A DNA stretch of 64,000 nucleotides from Chitiniphilus shinanonensis DSM 23277 (GTDB taxonomy: Bacteria; Pseudomonadota; Gammaproteobacteria; Burkholderiales; Chitinibacteraceae). Below, piece after piece: positions 48,349 to 56,665 of this stretch. Positions within the stretch are counted from its first letter, which is position 1, and each line of letters opens with the position of its first letter. Made by a program: the position numbers and the translations under genes. The notes beneath the pieces were generated by a model. The model was not told the DNA's origin and did not search any database. It saw only the letters and a program-made list of their open reading frames with translations. The DNA is taken from NCBI RefSeq assembly GCF_000374805.1, contig NZ_KB895348.1:53087-117086 (forward strand). Direction: 5' to 3'.

Positions 48349-48963
48349 CTTGACATATACTCTGTTGCACGCCGCGACAGGGCCGGAACGGGTTCGCCAT
48401 TCGAGCCATGCCGCCTATCTCGTCGCAGCGCGTTTTTTTCCCGTTCTTTGGCCGTTCCGGCCGCATACGCCAGCGATCACCTTTCCCGCCGTACCGTATG
48501 TCGTACCCCTCCCGGCGCCGTCTATTCGGCATCGTTATCGGGAGTGTGTGCGCGGGTCTCGCAGCGGCGCGTCCGGGTCGTCCTCGATCCGGGAAGCGGT
48601 TAAACCTGCTCACCGCAAAAAAGTAGCGATGGTAATTGATTTGTACACGCAACGCACTCGCACGGTTTGATACCGCGCGGCCCGCGCAGCCCGGGAAGGG
48701 AGCGCGACCGAGCGGCCTAGAACGTGGATGCCAGCGCTGAAGCACCCGCCGCGCGTCGCGCCGCAGCCAGCCCTGGTCACCCCGGCTCCCTTCGCGTCGA
48801 TCCGACGCCCGATTGAGGATATTCCGCACACCACGACCCGCTTTTTCACCCGTTGCCGCACGATCCTGCGCCTGTCGCCGGGTTGTTGCGCAACCGATCC
48901 CGGGTTGCTGGCGTTTGCGCGCCGGGGCTCCCTGCCGTAGGAGTGCGTGCAGGAGCCTTTTTC
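48349..48963. other. Divergent rluC-rne control region and probable rne leader
   Basis: 615 bp without a supportable gene. In enterobacteria the rne leader is a long structured RNA used for autoregulation by RNase E; a long leader here would be consistent. An AT-rich stretch at 48612-48660 may hold the rne promoter, and TTGACATATACT near 48351-48362 lies next to the rluC start, but no clear -35/-10 pair can be fixed. Confidence 0.45.
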
Positions 48964-51900
48964 ATGAAGAGAATGCTGTTCAATGCGACGCAGGCCGAAG
49001 AGCTGCGCGTCGCCATCGTCGACGGTCAGAAACTGATCGATCTCGACATCGAGACCGTCGGCAAGGAACAACGCAAGTCCAACATCTACAAGGGTGTCAT
49101 CACCCGTATCGAGCCCAGTCTCGAAGCCTGCTTCGTCGACTACGGCTGCGAGCGCCACGGCTTCCTGCCATTCAAGGAAATCGCCCGCTCCTACATGAGC
49201 GAAGGCGACAGCGGCCGCGGTCGCGTCGCCGACCTGCTGCGCGAAGGCCAGGAGCTGATCGTCCAGGTGGAAAAGGACGAACGCGGCAACAAGGGCGCGG
49301 CGCTGACCACCTACATCAGCCTGGCCGGCCGCTATCTGGTGCTGATGCCCAACAACCCGCGCGGCGGTGGCGTGTCGCGCCGCATCGAGGGCGACGAGCG
49401 CCAGGAACTGCGCGCCGTGCTCGACCAGCTGGAAACCCCGTCCGGCATGAGCCTGATCGCCCGCACCGCCGCCATCGGCCGTTCGGTCGAAGAGCTGCAA
49501 TGGGACCTGAACTACCTGCTGCAACTGTGGAAGGCCGTCGAAGGCGCCGCCACCTCGCAGAACGGCGCGTTCCTGATCTACCAGGAATCCAGCCTGGTCA
49601 TCCGCGCCATCCGCGATTACTTCCAGCCCGAGATCGGCGAAATCCTGATCGACAAGGCCGACATCTACGAGCAGGCCCGGCAGTTCATGAGCCACGTGAT
49701 GCCGGGCAACGTCAACCGGGTGAAGATCTACCAGGACGACGTGCCGCTGTTCTCGCGCTTCCAGATCGAACACCAGATCGAAAGCGCCTATGCCCGTGAA
49801 GTGACCCTGCCGTCGGGCGGCGCCATCGTCATCGACAAGACCGAAGCGCTCTACTCCATCGACGTGAACTCGGCGCGGGCCACCAAGGGCACCGACATCG
49901 AGGAAACCGCGCTGCGCACCAACCTGGAAGCCGCGGACGAGATCGCCCGCCAGCTGCGCCTGCGCGACGTGGGCGGCCTGATCGTGATCGACTTCATCGA
50001 CATGGAGAACCCGAAGAACCAGCGCGAGGTGGAGAACCGCCTGCGCGAGGCGCTGCACTTCGATCGCGCCCGGGTCCAGACCGGCAAGATCAGCCGCTTC
50101 GGCCTGATGGAGCTTTCCCGCCAGCGCCTGCAACCGAGCCTGGAGGAAACCAGCCACATCGCCTGCCCGCGCTGCCACGGCACCGGCGTGATCCGCGGCA
50201 TCGAATCGTCCGCGCTGCACATCCTGCGGATCATGCAGGAAGAGGCCATGAAGGAGAACACCGGCGCGGTGCACGCGCAGGTGCCGGTGGACGTCGCCAC
50301 CTTCCTGCTCAACGAGAAGCGCGCCGAGATCCACACCATCGAAGCCCGCCTCAAGGTGGCGGTGGTGCTGATCCCCAACATCCATCTGGAAACCCCGAAC
50401 TACACCGTCACCCGCCTGCGCCACGACGATCTGAACCAGATCGAGGAAGTGCTGCCGTCGTACAAGATGATGGAAGTGCCGCCCGAGGAAGGCTATCAGC
50501 CCGGTCGCGCCAAGGAAGAACAGGCCAAGCGCCCGGAAGCCGCCGTCAAGGGCATCACCCCGGCACAGCCGGCGCCGGTCTCGGCGCGTGACACGCTGCC
50601 GGCCCCGACGCCCGCGCCGAGCGCCCCGTCGCTGTGGTCGCGCATCATCGGCTGGCTCAGCGGCAGCGGCGAAGCGCAGCCCGCACCGGCCGCCGAACCC
50701 AAGCGCGCACAGCAGAAGGGCGGCAACGGCCGTCGCGAGCGCAACGACCGTAACGAACGCAACGGTAACGAGCGCGGCAATCGCGGCAACCGTGGCGAGC
50801 GCCAGGAGCGTGGCGAGGAGCAGCGCGGCGAACGCCAGGAACGCGGCCAGAACGAACGCCGCGGCGGCAACAAGCCCCGCATCGAGGAAGATCTCGCCAA
50901 CCGCAGCCAGCGCGGCAACCGCAACGAGCGCCAGAACCAGTCCGAGCGTGGCGAGCGCCAGGAACGGAACGAACGCCAGGAACGCCCGGCCCTGGAAACC
51001 CAGAGCGAGCGCGGCAATCGCGAGCAACGTGAACCGCGCGAGCCGCGTCAGCAGCGCCAGCCGCGCGCCGAACGCGCGCCGAAGGAAGTGACGCCCGCGC
51101 CGGTGGCCGAACTGGAAACCCCGCTGGCCGCCGTGCCGGCCGTCGAGGCGCAGGCCGCGCCGAACGCGGAAGCCGAAGGTGAAGGCCGCAGCCGTCGTCG
51201 TCGCAACCGCCGTGGCGACCGTCGCGACCGTAATGGCGAAGGCAATGTGGCCGAGAACGCCGAAGCCGGCGTGATCGCCGAGGAAGGCACCACCGAGGCG
51301 CCGCAAGCCGCCGCAGTGCCGGCTACCGCCGCACCGGCCGGCCAACCGTGGTGGGAAACCAAGACCGAGGTCGAGGAACAGGCCGCGCCGGTAGCGCAAC
51401 CGACCACCGCCGCGCCCGCTCCGGCGCCGGTCGAACCGGTTGCCGCTGCGGCCCCCGCGCCGATCGAAACGGCCGAGCCGGTTGCCGCTGTACCGGCACC
51501 GGTTGTCGAAGCCGTGGAAGTGGCAGAGCCGGTGCAGGAAGCACCGGTGGCCGAGCCTGCCGCGGTCGAGGTCGTCGTGGTCGAGGCACCGGTCCCTGCG
51601 CAACAGGTGGAAGCCAAGCCCGAAGCCGACGTGCAACCCGTCGCCACCGCGCCGCAGCAAAGCGCGCTGGCCTTCGAACCGGCCGCGCCTGCCAGCGTAC
51701 CGGCCATCGAAGTCGGCACGCCCGAGGAAGCCGGTCTGGTGATGGTCGCCACCCGCGCCGAAGCGGCACCGGCAGCGGTCGACGTGCCGCCGGCACCGAC
51801 GCGCCGCCGCCGTCGCGACGTGAAGCAGTCCGCCGATCAGGCGGCGCAAAGCGAGCCGCTGCAACTGGTCGAGACCCGCGCCGACGCCGCGCCGGCCGCC

Positions 51901-52011
51901 GAGGCGCCGGCACCGGCCAAGCCCGCCGCGCGCACCCGCCGCAGCGATGCCGTCGCCGCGCCGCAGCCCGAAGCACAGCCGCTGACGCAGGTGGAAACGC
52001 GCGACGCCTGA
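48964..52011 (+). CDS. rne: Ribonuclease E
   Basis: Endoribonuclease for mRNA decay and rRNA/tRNA processing, scaffold of the degradosome. The ATG at 48964 (MKRMLFNATQAEELRVAIVD) gives 1015 residues. The catalytic half (1 to about 520) has the S1 domain (YKGVITRIEPSLEACFVDYG, then ERHGFLPF), DNase-I-like DVNSARATKG and IDFIDMENPKNQREVENRL, and the Zn-link CPRCHGTG near residue 401. The second half is low-complexity: an Arg/Glu/Asn-rich block (about 580-700, repeated GERQERG-type units) and then an Ala/Pro/Val/Glu-rich tail, probably disordered. An intrinsic terminator follows. Confidence 0.97.
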   Translation: MKRMLFNATQAEELRVAIVDGQKLIDLDIETVGKEQRKSNIYKGVITRIEPSLEACFVDYGCERHGFLPFKEIARSYMSEGDSGRGRVADLLREGQELIVQVEKDERGNKGAALTTYISLAGRYLVLMPNNPRGGGVSRRIEGDERQELRAVLDQLETPSGMSLIARTAAIGRSVEELQWDLNYLLQLWKAVEGAATSQNGAFLIYQESSLVIRAIRDYFQPEIGEILIDKADIYEQARQFMSHVMPGNVNRVKIYQDDVPLFSRFQIEHQIESAYAREVTLPSGGAIVIDKTEALYSIDVNSARATKGTDIEETALRTNLEAADEIARQLRLRDVGGLIVIDFIDMENPKNQREVENRLREALHFDRARVQTGKISRFGLMELSRQRLQPSLEETSHIACPRCHGTGVIRGIESSALHILRIMQEEAMKENTGAVHAQVPVDVATFLLNEKRAEIHTIEARLKVAVVLIPNIHLETPNYTVTRLRHDDLNQIEEVLPSYKMMEVPPEEGYQPGRAKEEQAKRPEAAVKGITPAQPAPVSARDTLPAPTPAPSAPSLWSRIIGWLSGSGEAQPAPAAEPKRAQQKGGNGRRERNDRNERNGNERGNRGNRGERQERGEEQRGERQERGQNERRGGNKPRIEEDLANRSQRGNRNERQNQSERGERQERNERQERPALETQSERGNREQREPREPRQQRQPRAERAPKEVTPAPVAELETPLAAVPAVEAQAAPNAEAEGEGRSRRRRNRRGDRRDRNGEGNVAENAEAGVIAEEGTTEAPQAAAVPATAAPAGQPWWETKTEVEEQAAPVAQPTTAAPAPAPVEPVAAAAPAPIETAEPVAAVPAPVVEAVEVAEPVQEAPVAEPAAVEVVVVEAPVPAQQVEAKPEADVQPVATAPQQSALAFEPAAPASVPAIEVGTPEEAGLVMVATRAEAAPAAVDVPPAPTRRRRRDVKQSADQAAQSEPLQLVETRADAAPAAEAPAPAKPAARTRRSDAVAAPQPEAQPLTQVETRDA

Positions 52012-52031
52012 TCGCGTCGCCCGCCCCAAGG

Positions 52032-52060
52032 AAAAAGCCGCCGATCCCTGGCGGCTTTTT
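52032..52060 (+). terminator. Intrinsic terminator after rne
   Basis: AAAAAGCCGCC-GATCCCT-GGCGGCTTTTT, 20 bp after the rne stop codon. Confidence 0.92.
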
Positions 52061-52144
52061 CCTTGTCGGTCGTCCTGTTTTTGCTCCAGCTGCTGCGTTA
52101 GCATGGCGGCTGATTCAAGGGCCCGCGCGCCCGCCGGAGGATGC

Positions 52145-52957
52145 ATGCATCTGGAAGACCTGTTCGATCAGACCCACAAACTGCCCACCATTCCGCGCAT
52201 CGTGCAGGAGTTGCTCGGCACCTTCAGTCAGAGCGACATCAACATCGGCGAGGTCGCCAAACGCATCTCACTGGACCAGGTCATCACCGCCAAGGTGCTG
52301 CGGCTGGCCAATTCCGCGCAGTTCGGCGCCAGCCGCAGGATCGGCTCGGTCAACGAGGCCATCATCGTGCTGGGGTTCGACACCGTGCGCACCCTGGTGG
52401 TGGCATCGGGCGTGACCGGCGCCTTCGTCGCCACCCCGGGCTTCGATCGCAAGGCATTCTGGCGCGTCAGCCTGCGCGTCGGCAGCACCGCCCGCAGACT
52501 GGCCGCTCACCTGGGCGTGAATCCCGAGGCGGCCTTCCTTTGCGGTCTGCTGCATAACATCGGCGAACTGCTGATCCACGTGGTCCAGCCCGACTTGGCG
52601 GTACGCATCGACCGCTCGGTGGCAGGTGGCAGCAACCGCATCGCGCTGGAGGACCAGAACATCGGATTCGATTACGTCCAGGTCGCCGCCGAACTGGCAT
52701 CGCGCTGGAACTTCCCGGCGCCGATCCAGCACGCCCTGGCGGAGCAGAACCAGCCGACGCCGGAAGCCCCGTTGTCGCGCCTGCTGCAACTGGCAGTGCT
52801 GCTGGCCGCCCAGCCGGAACCCCCTTCCGCGGAGCAACTGGCATCGGGCCTGGCGCGCCTGCTGGCCGACCACGAACCGGCGCTGCGCGAGGCGATCGCC
52901 GCCGAGGTGGACGAGCTGACCGCGCTCGATCCCGAGATGGAACGCATCCTGAGCTGA
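52145..52957 (+). CDS. HDOD-domain signalling protein
   Basis: 270 residues, starting at the ATG with GGAGG 5 bp upstream (MHLEDLFDQTHKLPTIPRIV). The HDOD domain (about 10-205) is recognised by LPTIPRIVQELLGTF, RISLDQVITAKVLRLANSA, GSVNEAIIVLGFDTVRTLVV and AAFLCGLLHNIGELLI; the HD residues are degenerate as is usual for HDOD. No GGDEF, EAL or receiver domain is attached. HDOD proteins act in stress, motility or cell-cycle signalling; the specific role here is unknown. Confidence 0.92.
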   Translation: MHLEDLFDQTHKLPTIPRIVQELLGTFSQSDINIGEVAKRISLDQVITAKVLRLANSAQFGASRRIGSVNEAIIVLGFDTVRTLVVASGVTGAFVATPGFDRKAFWRVSLRVGSTARRLAAHLGVNPEAAFLCGLLHNIGELLIHVVQPDLAVRIDRSVAGGSNRIALEDQNIGFDYVQVAAELASRWNFPAPIQHALAEQNQPTPEAPLSRLLQLAVLLAAQPEPPSAEQLASGLARLLADHEPALREAIAAEVDELTALDPEMERILS

Positions 52958-53126
52958 CCCGGCCCGGCTCCGGCACTTTCTCCCTGGAATACTGATCCGC
53001 CCCAAAGCGGACACCGCTCGGCTGGGCTAGGGTTTGACCTAATAGGCGGGCGGGAACGCTCTGCCTAGTCTGCGAGCAGCCAACCTTACAATGCCGGGTG
53101 TTTCGCCCGCCTTCAGGAGAGAACCG

Positions 53127-53873
53127 ATGCGTTCCATGAATCGCCTTTTTGCGGCCGTGCTTGGCCTTGCCCTCGTTGCCGGCGCCCAGGCAGCGGAAAA
53201 GGTCTATCAAGTGGCTTCCGACGCCGCCTATGCCCCGTTCGAGTGGCAGGACAAGAACCAGAAGGTCGTCGGCTTCGACATCGACGTACTCAGCGCAGCC
53301 GCCGCCAAGGCCGGCATCAAGGTGCAGTTCCACAACACGCCGTGGGAAGGCATCTTCGCCACGCTGGCCACCGGCGATCGCGACATCGTGGCCTCGGCGG
53401 TGACCATCACCCCCGAGCGCAAGCAGACCATGGATTTCTCCGATCCGTACTTCGAGGCCAAGCAGCTGATCGCCGTGACGGCCAACAGCCCGATCAAGCG
53501 CTTCGCCGACCTGAAAGGCAAGAAGGTGGGCGTGCAGACCGGCACCACCGGCGACGAAGTGGTACAGAAGCTGCTGGGCAAGACCAGCCCCAACATCAAG
53601 CGTTTCGAATCGACCCCGCTGGCATTGCAGGAACTGCTGTCCGGCGGCGTTGATGCCGTGGTGGCCGACAATGGCGTGGTGGTGAACTTCCTGGCCAACA
53701 ACAAGAACGCCAAGCTCAAGACGCTGGACGATCCCAGCTTCGCCAAGGAGCACTACGGCTTTGCGGTGAAGAAGGGCAACAAGGATCTGCTCGCCAAGAT
53801 CAACAAGGGCTTGGCCACCATCAAGGCCGACGGCACCTACGACAAGATCTACCGCAAGTACTTCGGCAACTGA
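53127..53873 (+). CDS. Amino-acid ABC transporter, substrate-binding protein
   Basis: 248-residue periplasmic binding protein with a signal peptide (MRSMNRLFAAVLGLALVAGA, cleavage after AQA). Type II fold of the polar/basic amino-acid family: YQVASDAAYAPFEWQDKNQ, VGFDIDVLSAAAAKAGI, TITPERKQTMDFSDPYFEAK and KVGVQTGTTGDEVVQ. The Arg in ITPERK is the carboxylate-binding residue. Ligand is probably an amino acid such as Gln, Arg or His. AGGAGAG precedes the ATG. A terminator and a repeat separate it from the permease. Confidence 0.93.
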   Translation: MRSMNRLFAAVLGLALVAGAQAAEKVYQVASDAAYAPFEWQDKNQKVVGFDIDVLSAAAAKAGIKVQFHNTPWEGIFATLATGDRDIVASAVTITPERKQTMDFSDPYFEAKQLIAVTANSPIKRFADLKGKKVGVQTGTTGDEVVQKLLGKTSPNIKRFESTPLALQELLSGGVDAVVADNGVVVNFLANNKNAKLKTLDDPSFAKEHYGFAVKKGNKDLLAKINKGLATIKADGTYDKIYRKYFGN

Positions 53874-53902
53874 TCGCCCGATAGCGGCCCGCCCGCGACA
53901 CG

Positions 53903-53935
53903 AAGCGCAACCCGGCTCCGGTTTGCGCTTTTTTT
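53903..53935 (+). terminator. Intrinsic terminator after the binding-protein gene
   Basis: AAGCGCAACCCGG-CTC-CGGTTTGCGCTTTTTTT, an imperfect GC stem with a T run, between the binding-protein and permease genes. It would let binding protein exceed permease. Confidence 0.85.
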
Positions 53936-53936
53936 G

Positions 53937-54061
53937 GAGCGGCTGACAAAACCCTTCTGGCTGCGTCGCGCAGGGGCGCCGAGCTGAACTTGCCGTACGC
54001 CTCCTGTCTGCGTTTCGCGCTCCTTGCCAGGACCGCTACGCTGGGTTTTGCTAGCCGCTCC
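53937..54061 (+). repeat. Family A palindromic element, copy A4
   Basis: A 125-bp element. Ends GGAGCGGCTGACAAAACCC and GGGTTTTGCTAGCCGCTCC form a long inverted repeat. The interior has GAACTTGCCGTACG and TGTCTGCGTTTCGCGCTCCT. It ends 25 bp before the permease ATG. Confidence 0.9.
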
Positions 54062-54086
54062 TGTTTGGTTTCGACAAGACAAGAAC

Positions 54087-54887
54087 ATGGATTTCAATCA
54101 GTTTTGGGGGTACGTCCAGCACAGCGTGCCATTGCTCGAGAACTTCCGGTTGCAGATCGTCTGGGAGTATCGCGAGCTGTTCATCCAAGGCACCAAGATG
54201 ACGCTGCTGATCACCGCGCTGGCGGTGGTCTTCGGCACGCTGATCGGCCTGGTAATGGGGATGGCGCGGCTGGCCGAAGTGCGCCACGGGCCGTGGAAGT
54301 ACCCGATCAAGCTGCTGGTGCGCTGGCCGGCCACCGCCTATGTGACCTACTTTCGCGGCACGCCGCTGTTCGTGCAGATCCTGCTGATCCACTTCGCGCT
54401 CAGGCCGCTGCTGGTCAACCCGGACGACGGCCTGCTGATCAGCGGCGAACTGGCCAACACGCTGAATCAGAACTACAGCGCGTTCATTTCCGGCTTCATG
54501 GCGTTGACCCTGAATTCCGGCGCCTACATCACCGAGATCTTCCGCGCCGGCATCCAGTCGATCGCCAAGGGCCAGTTCGAGGCCAGCCGCTCGCTCGGCA
54601 TGAACTACTGGCAGACCATGCACCACGTCATCGTGCCGCAGGCGTTCCGCCGCATGCTGCCGCCGCTGGGTAACGAGGCGATCATGCTGCTCAAGGACAG
54701 TTCGCTGGTCTCGGCCATCGGCTTCACCGAGCTGGCCTACGCCGCGCGTACGGTCTTCGGCAACTACGCCCGCCCGTGGGAACCCTACATCACCATCTCG
54801 GTGATCTACCTGATCCTCACCATGTTGATGGCCTGGGGCGTGCACGCGATGGAAAAGCGCTTCAAGGCCAGCGGCGGCATTCATTGA
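54087..54887 (+). CDS. Amino-acid ABC transporter, permease
   Basis: 266-residue inner-membrane permease. The ATG at 54087 (MDFNQFWGYVQHSVPLL) follows AAGA; earlier in-frame codons belong to repeat A4. About five transmembrane helices; the ATPase-contacting EAA loop is EASRSLGMNYWQTMHHVIVP, followed by QAFRRMLPPLGNE. TYFRGTPLFVQILLIHF and LNSGAYITEIFRAGIQSI are typical of the His/Glu/Gln family. No ATP-binding subunit gene follows, so the ATPase must be encoded elsewhere. Confidence 0.94.
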   Translation: MDFNQFWGYVQHSVPLLENFRLQIVWEYRELFIQGTKMTLLITALAVVFGTLIGLVMGMARLAEVRHGPWKYPIKLLVRWPATAYVTYFRGTPLFVQILLIHFALRPLLVNPDDGLLISGELANTLNQNYSAFISGFMALTLNSGAYITEIFRAGIQSIAKGQFEASRSLGMNYWQTMHHVIVPQAFRRMLPPLGNEAIMLLKDSSLVSAIGFTELAYAARTVFGNYARPWEPYITISVIYLILTMLMAWGVHAMEKRFKASGGIH

Positions 54888-55007
54888 TCCGGCTGCGCCA
54901 CCCCCACAACGGCAGACCACGGTCTGCCGTTTTTATTCACCGCTGCCGGGCACCGAAGGCTGGCCCTGCGCAAAGCCGGCGCGCGCTGGGCCCGCTAAGC
55001 TGCGGGG

Positions 55008-55553
55008 ATGACCTACCTGCTGATCTGCCATGCCACGCGCGATGGCCAGTCGCGGCGCATTGCCGAACGCATCGCCGAACATCCGTCACTGCTGGGGCTG
55101 TCCTGTAGAAACTTTGACCTGGCCGCCGCGCAACCCGACGCCAGCCAGCTGCGCTATGCGCAGGCAGTGGTACTGGTGGCCGCCGTGCGCTACGGCCACC
55201 ATCTGCCGAGCGCCGAGACCTTTCTGCTGCGCCATCGCGAGGCGCTGGTCCGCAAGCCGCTGGCATTGGCTTCGGTAAACCTGGTGGCGCGCAAGCCCGG
55301 CCGCGACGACGCCCAGCACAATCCCTATCTGCGCAAATGGCTGGCTCGCCACCAGTTGACCCCGGCACTGGCCACCGCCTTCGCCGGCGTGCTGGACTAC
55401 CCCCGCTACGGCTGGCTGGATCGCCAGATGATCCGCGCCATCATGGCGCTGACCGGCGGCCCGACCGATCCGGCGACGCGGATCGAGTACACCGACTGGG
55501 CCAAGGTGGATGCGTTTGCCGAGCGCTGCGCCGCGCTGATGCACGGCGGCTGA
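55008..55553 (+). CDS. hemG: Protoporphyrinogen IX dehydrogenase (menaquinone/ubiquinone), HemG
   Basis: 181-residue flavodoxin-like enzyme that oxidises protoporphyrinogen IX to protoporphyrin IX, the penultimate step of haem synthesis. Aligns with E. coli HemG: CHATRDGQSRRIAERIAEHP (FMN loop), VVLVAAVRYGHHLPSAETFL, LASVNLVARKPGRDDAQHNP, DYPRYGWLDRQMIRAIMALT and GGPTDPATRIEYTDWAKVDA. Transcribed alone on the + strand, convergent with mltG. Confidence 0.93.
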   Translation: MTYLLICHATRDGQSRRIAERIAEHPSLLGLSCRNFDLAAAQPDASQLRYAQAVVLVAAVRYGHHLPSAETFLLRHREALVRKPLALASVNLVARKPGRDDAQHNPYLRKWLARHQLTPALATAFAGVLDYPRYGWLDRQMIRAIMALTGGPTDPATRIEYTDWAKVDAFAERCAALMHGG

Positions 55554-55609
55554 TCGGCGCTGCGGCGGGCGCGGGGCGAATCAGCCTTTCAGTGACGGCT
55601 TATCCCGCG

Positions 55610-56665
55610 CTAGCGCTTGCGGATATAGCGGTTCACCGCGTCGTTGTGGGCATCCAGCGATTCGGAGAAATGCGAGCTGCCGTCGCCGCGCGCGACGAAG
55701 TACAGCGCCTTGGTCGGCGCCGGCCGGGTGGCGGCCAGCAATGCGGCCTCGCCGGGCATGGCGATCGGGGTGGGCGGCAGGCCGGCGCGGGTGTAGGTGT
55801 TGTACGGCGTGTCGGTCTGGAGATCGCGCTTGCGGATGTTGCCGGTGTATTGCTCGCCCATGCCGTAGATCACGGACGGGTCGGTCTGCAGGCGCATGCC
55901 GATGCGCAGGCGGTTGGCGAACACGCCGGCGACCATGGCGCGGTCGGCCTCGATGCCGGTTTCCTTCTCGACGATGGATGCCAGCGTCAGCGCTTCGTAC
56001 GGCGTCTTGAGCGGTGTGGCGGGATCGCGCGCGGCCCACGCGGCGTCCAGCTTGCCCTGCATGCGCTCATGGGCGCGCACCAGCACTTGCAGGTCGGAAC
56101 CGCCGACCGCGATGAAATAGGTATCGGGGAAGAACTGGCCTTCCAGGCTGGGCGCATCGATACCCAGCTTCATCAGCAGTTCGGTATCGCTGAGCAACAC
56201 CGCCTCGGCCTTGAGCGACTGTTGCCGCGCCAGCGCCGCGCGCAGTTCACGCCAGTTCCAGCCCTCGATCACGGTGAAGGCGATCTGGCTGGCCTCGCCG
56301 CGCGCCAGCTTGCCGATCAGTTCGACCATCGAGGTGGGCACGGTCAGGTCGTAGACACCGGCCTTGAGTTTGGTGTCCTGCCCGGTCAGGCGCGCCAGCA
56401 GGCGAAAGGCCAGCGGCGAATCAATCACGCCCTGCTGCGCCAGTTGTACCGCGGTGGCCCGCACCGAGCCGGGGCCGACGGTAAAACGCGTCGGCAATGG
56501 CAGGTCGAGCGGCCGGGTGGCGTAGTAATAACCGGCCGCGGCCCCCAACAGCGCCAGCAGCAACAGCCCGGTGAACAGGCGGCGCACGAAGCGGCCGAAG
56601 CCGCCTCCGTTAGTCTTTTTCGGCCGGCGCGGGGCCGGTCTGCTGGTCGTCTTGCGGGCGGCCAT
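55610..56665 (-). CDS. mltG: Endolytic murein transglycosylase MltG
   Basis: 351-residue membrane-anchored lytic transglycosylase that cuts nascent peptidoglycan strands. A basic, Lys/Arg/Pro-rich cytoplasmic tail (1-25) precedes one transmembrane helix (about 30-48, LFTGLLLLALLGAAAGYYYA), a LysM-like region and the YceG domain. The catalytic Glu is in LASIVEKETG; other signatures are EGQFFPDTYFI, RLQTDPSVIYG and TYTRAGLPPTPIAMPG. Its start overlaps the end of the dinG-like gene by 56 bp. Confidence 0.95.
   Translation of the reverse strand: MAARKTTSRPAPRRPKKTNGGGFGRFVRRLFTGLLLLALLGAAAGYYYATRPLDLPLPTRFTVGPGSVRATAVQLAQQGVIDSPLAFRLLARLTGQDTKLKAGVYDLTVPTSMVELIGKLARGEASQIAFTVIEGWNWRELRAALARQQSLKAEAVLLSDTELLMKLGIDAPSLEGQFFPDTYFIAVGGSDLQVLVRAHERMQGKLDAAWAARDPATPLKTPYEALTLASIVEKETGIEADRAMVAGVFANRLRIGMRLQTDPSVIYGMGEQYTGNIRKRDLQTDTPYNTYTRAGLPPTPIAMPGEAALLAATRPAPTKALYFVARGDGSSHFSESLDAHNDAVNRYIRKR

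Noticed and set aside
48610..52146. A 1178-codon open frame antisense to rne
   Set aside because: It is the complement of the rne coding sequence in a high-GC genome; its translation is low-complexity and unlike any protein, while rne is certain.
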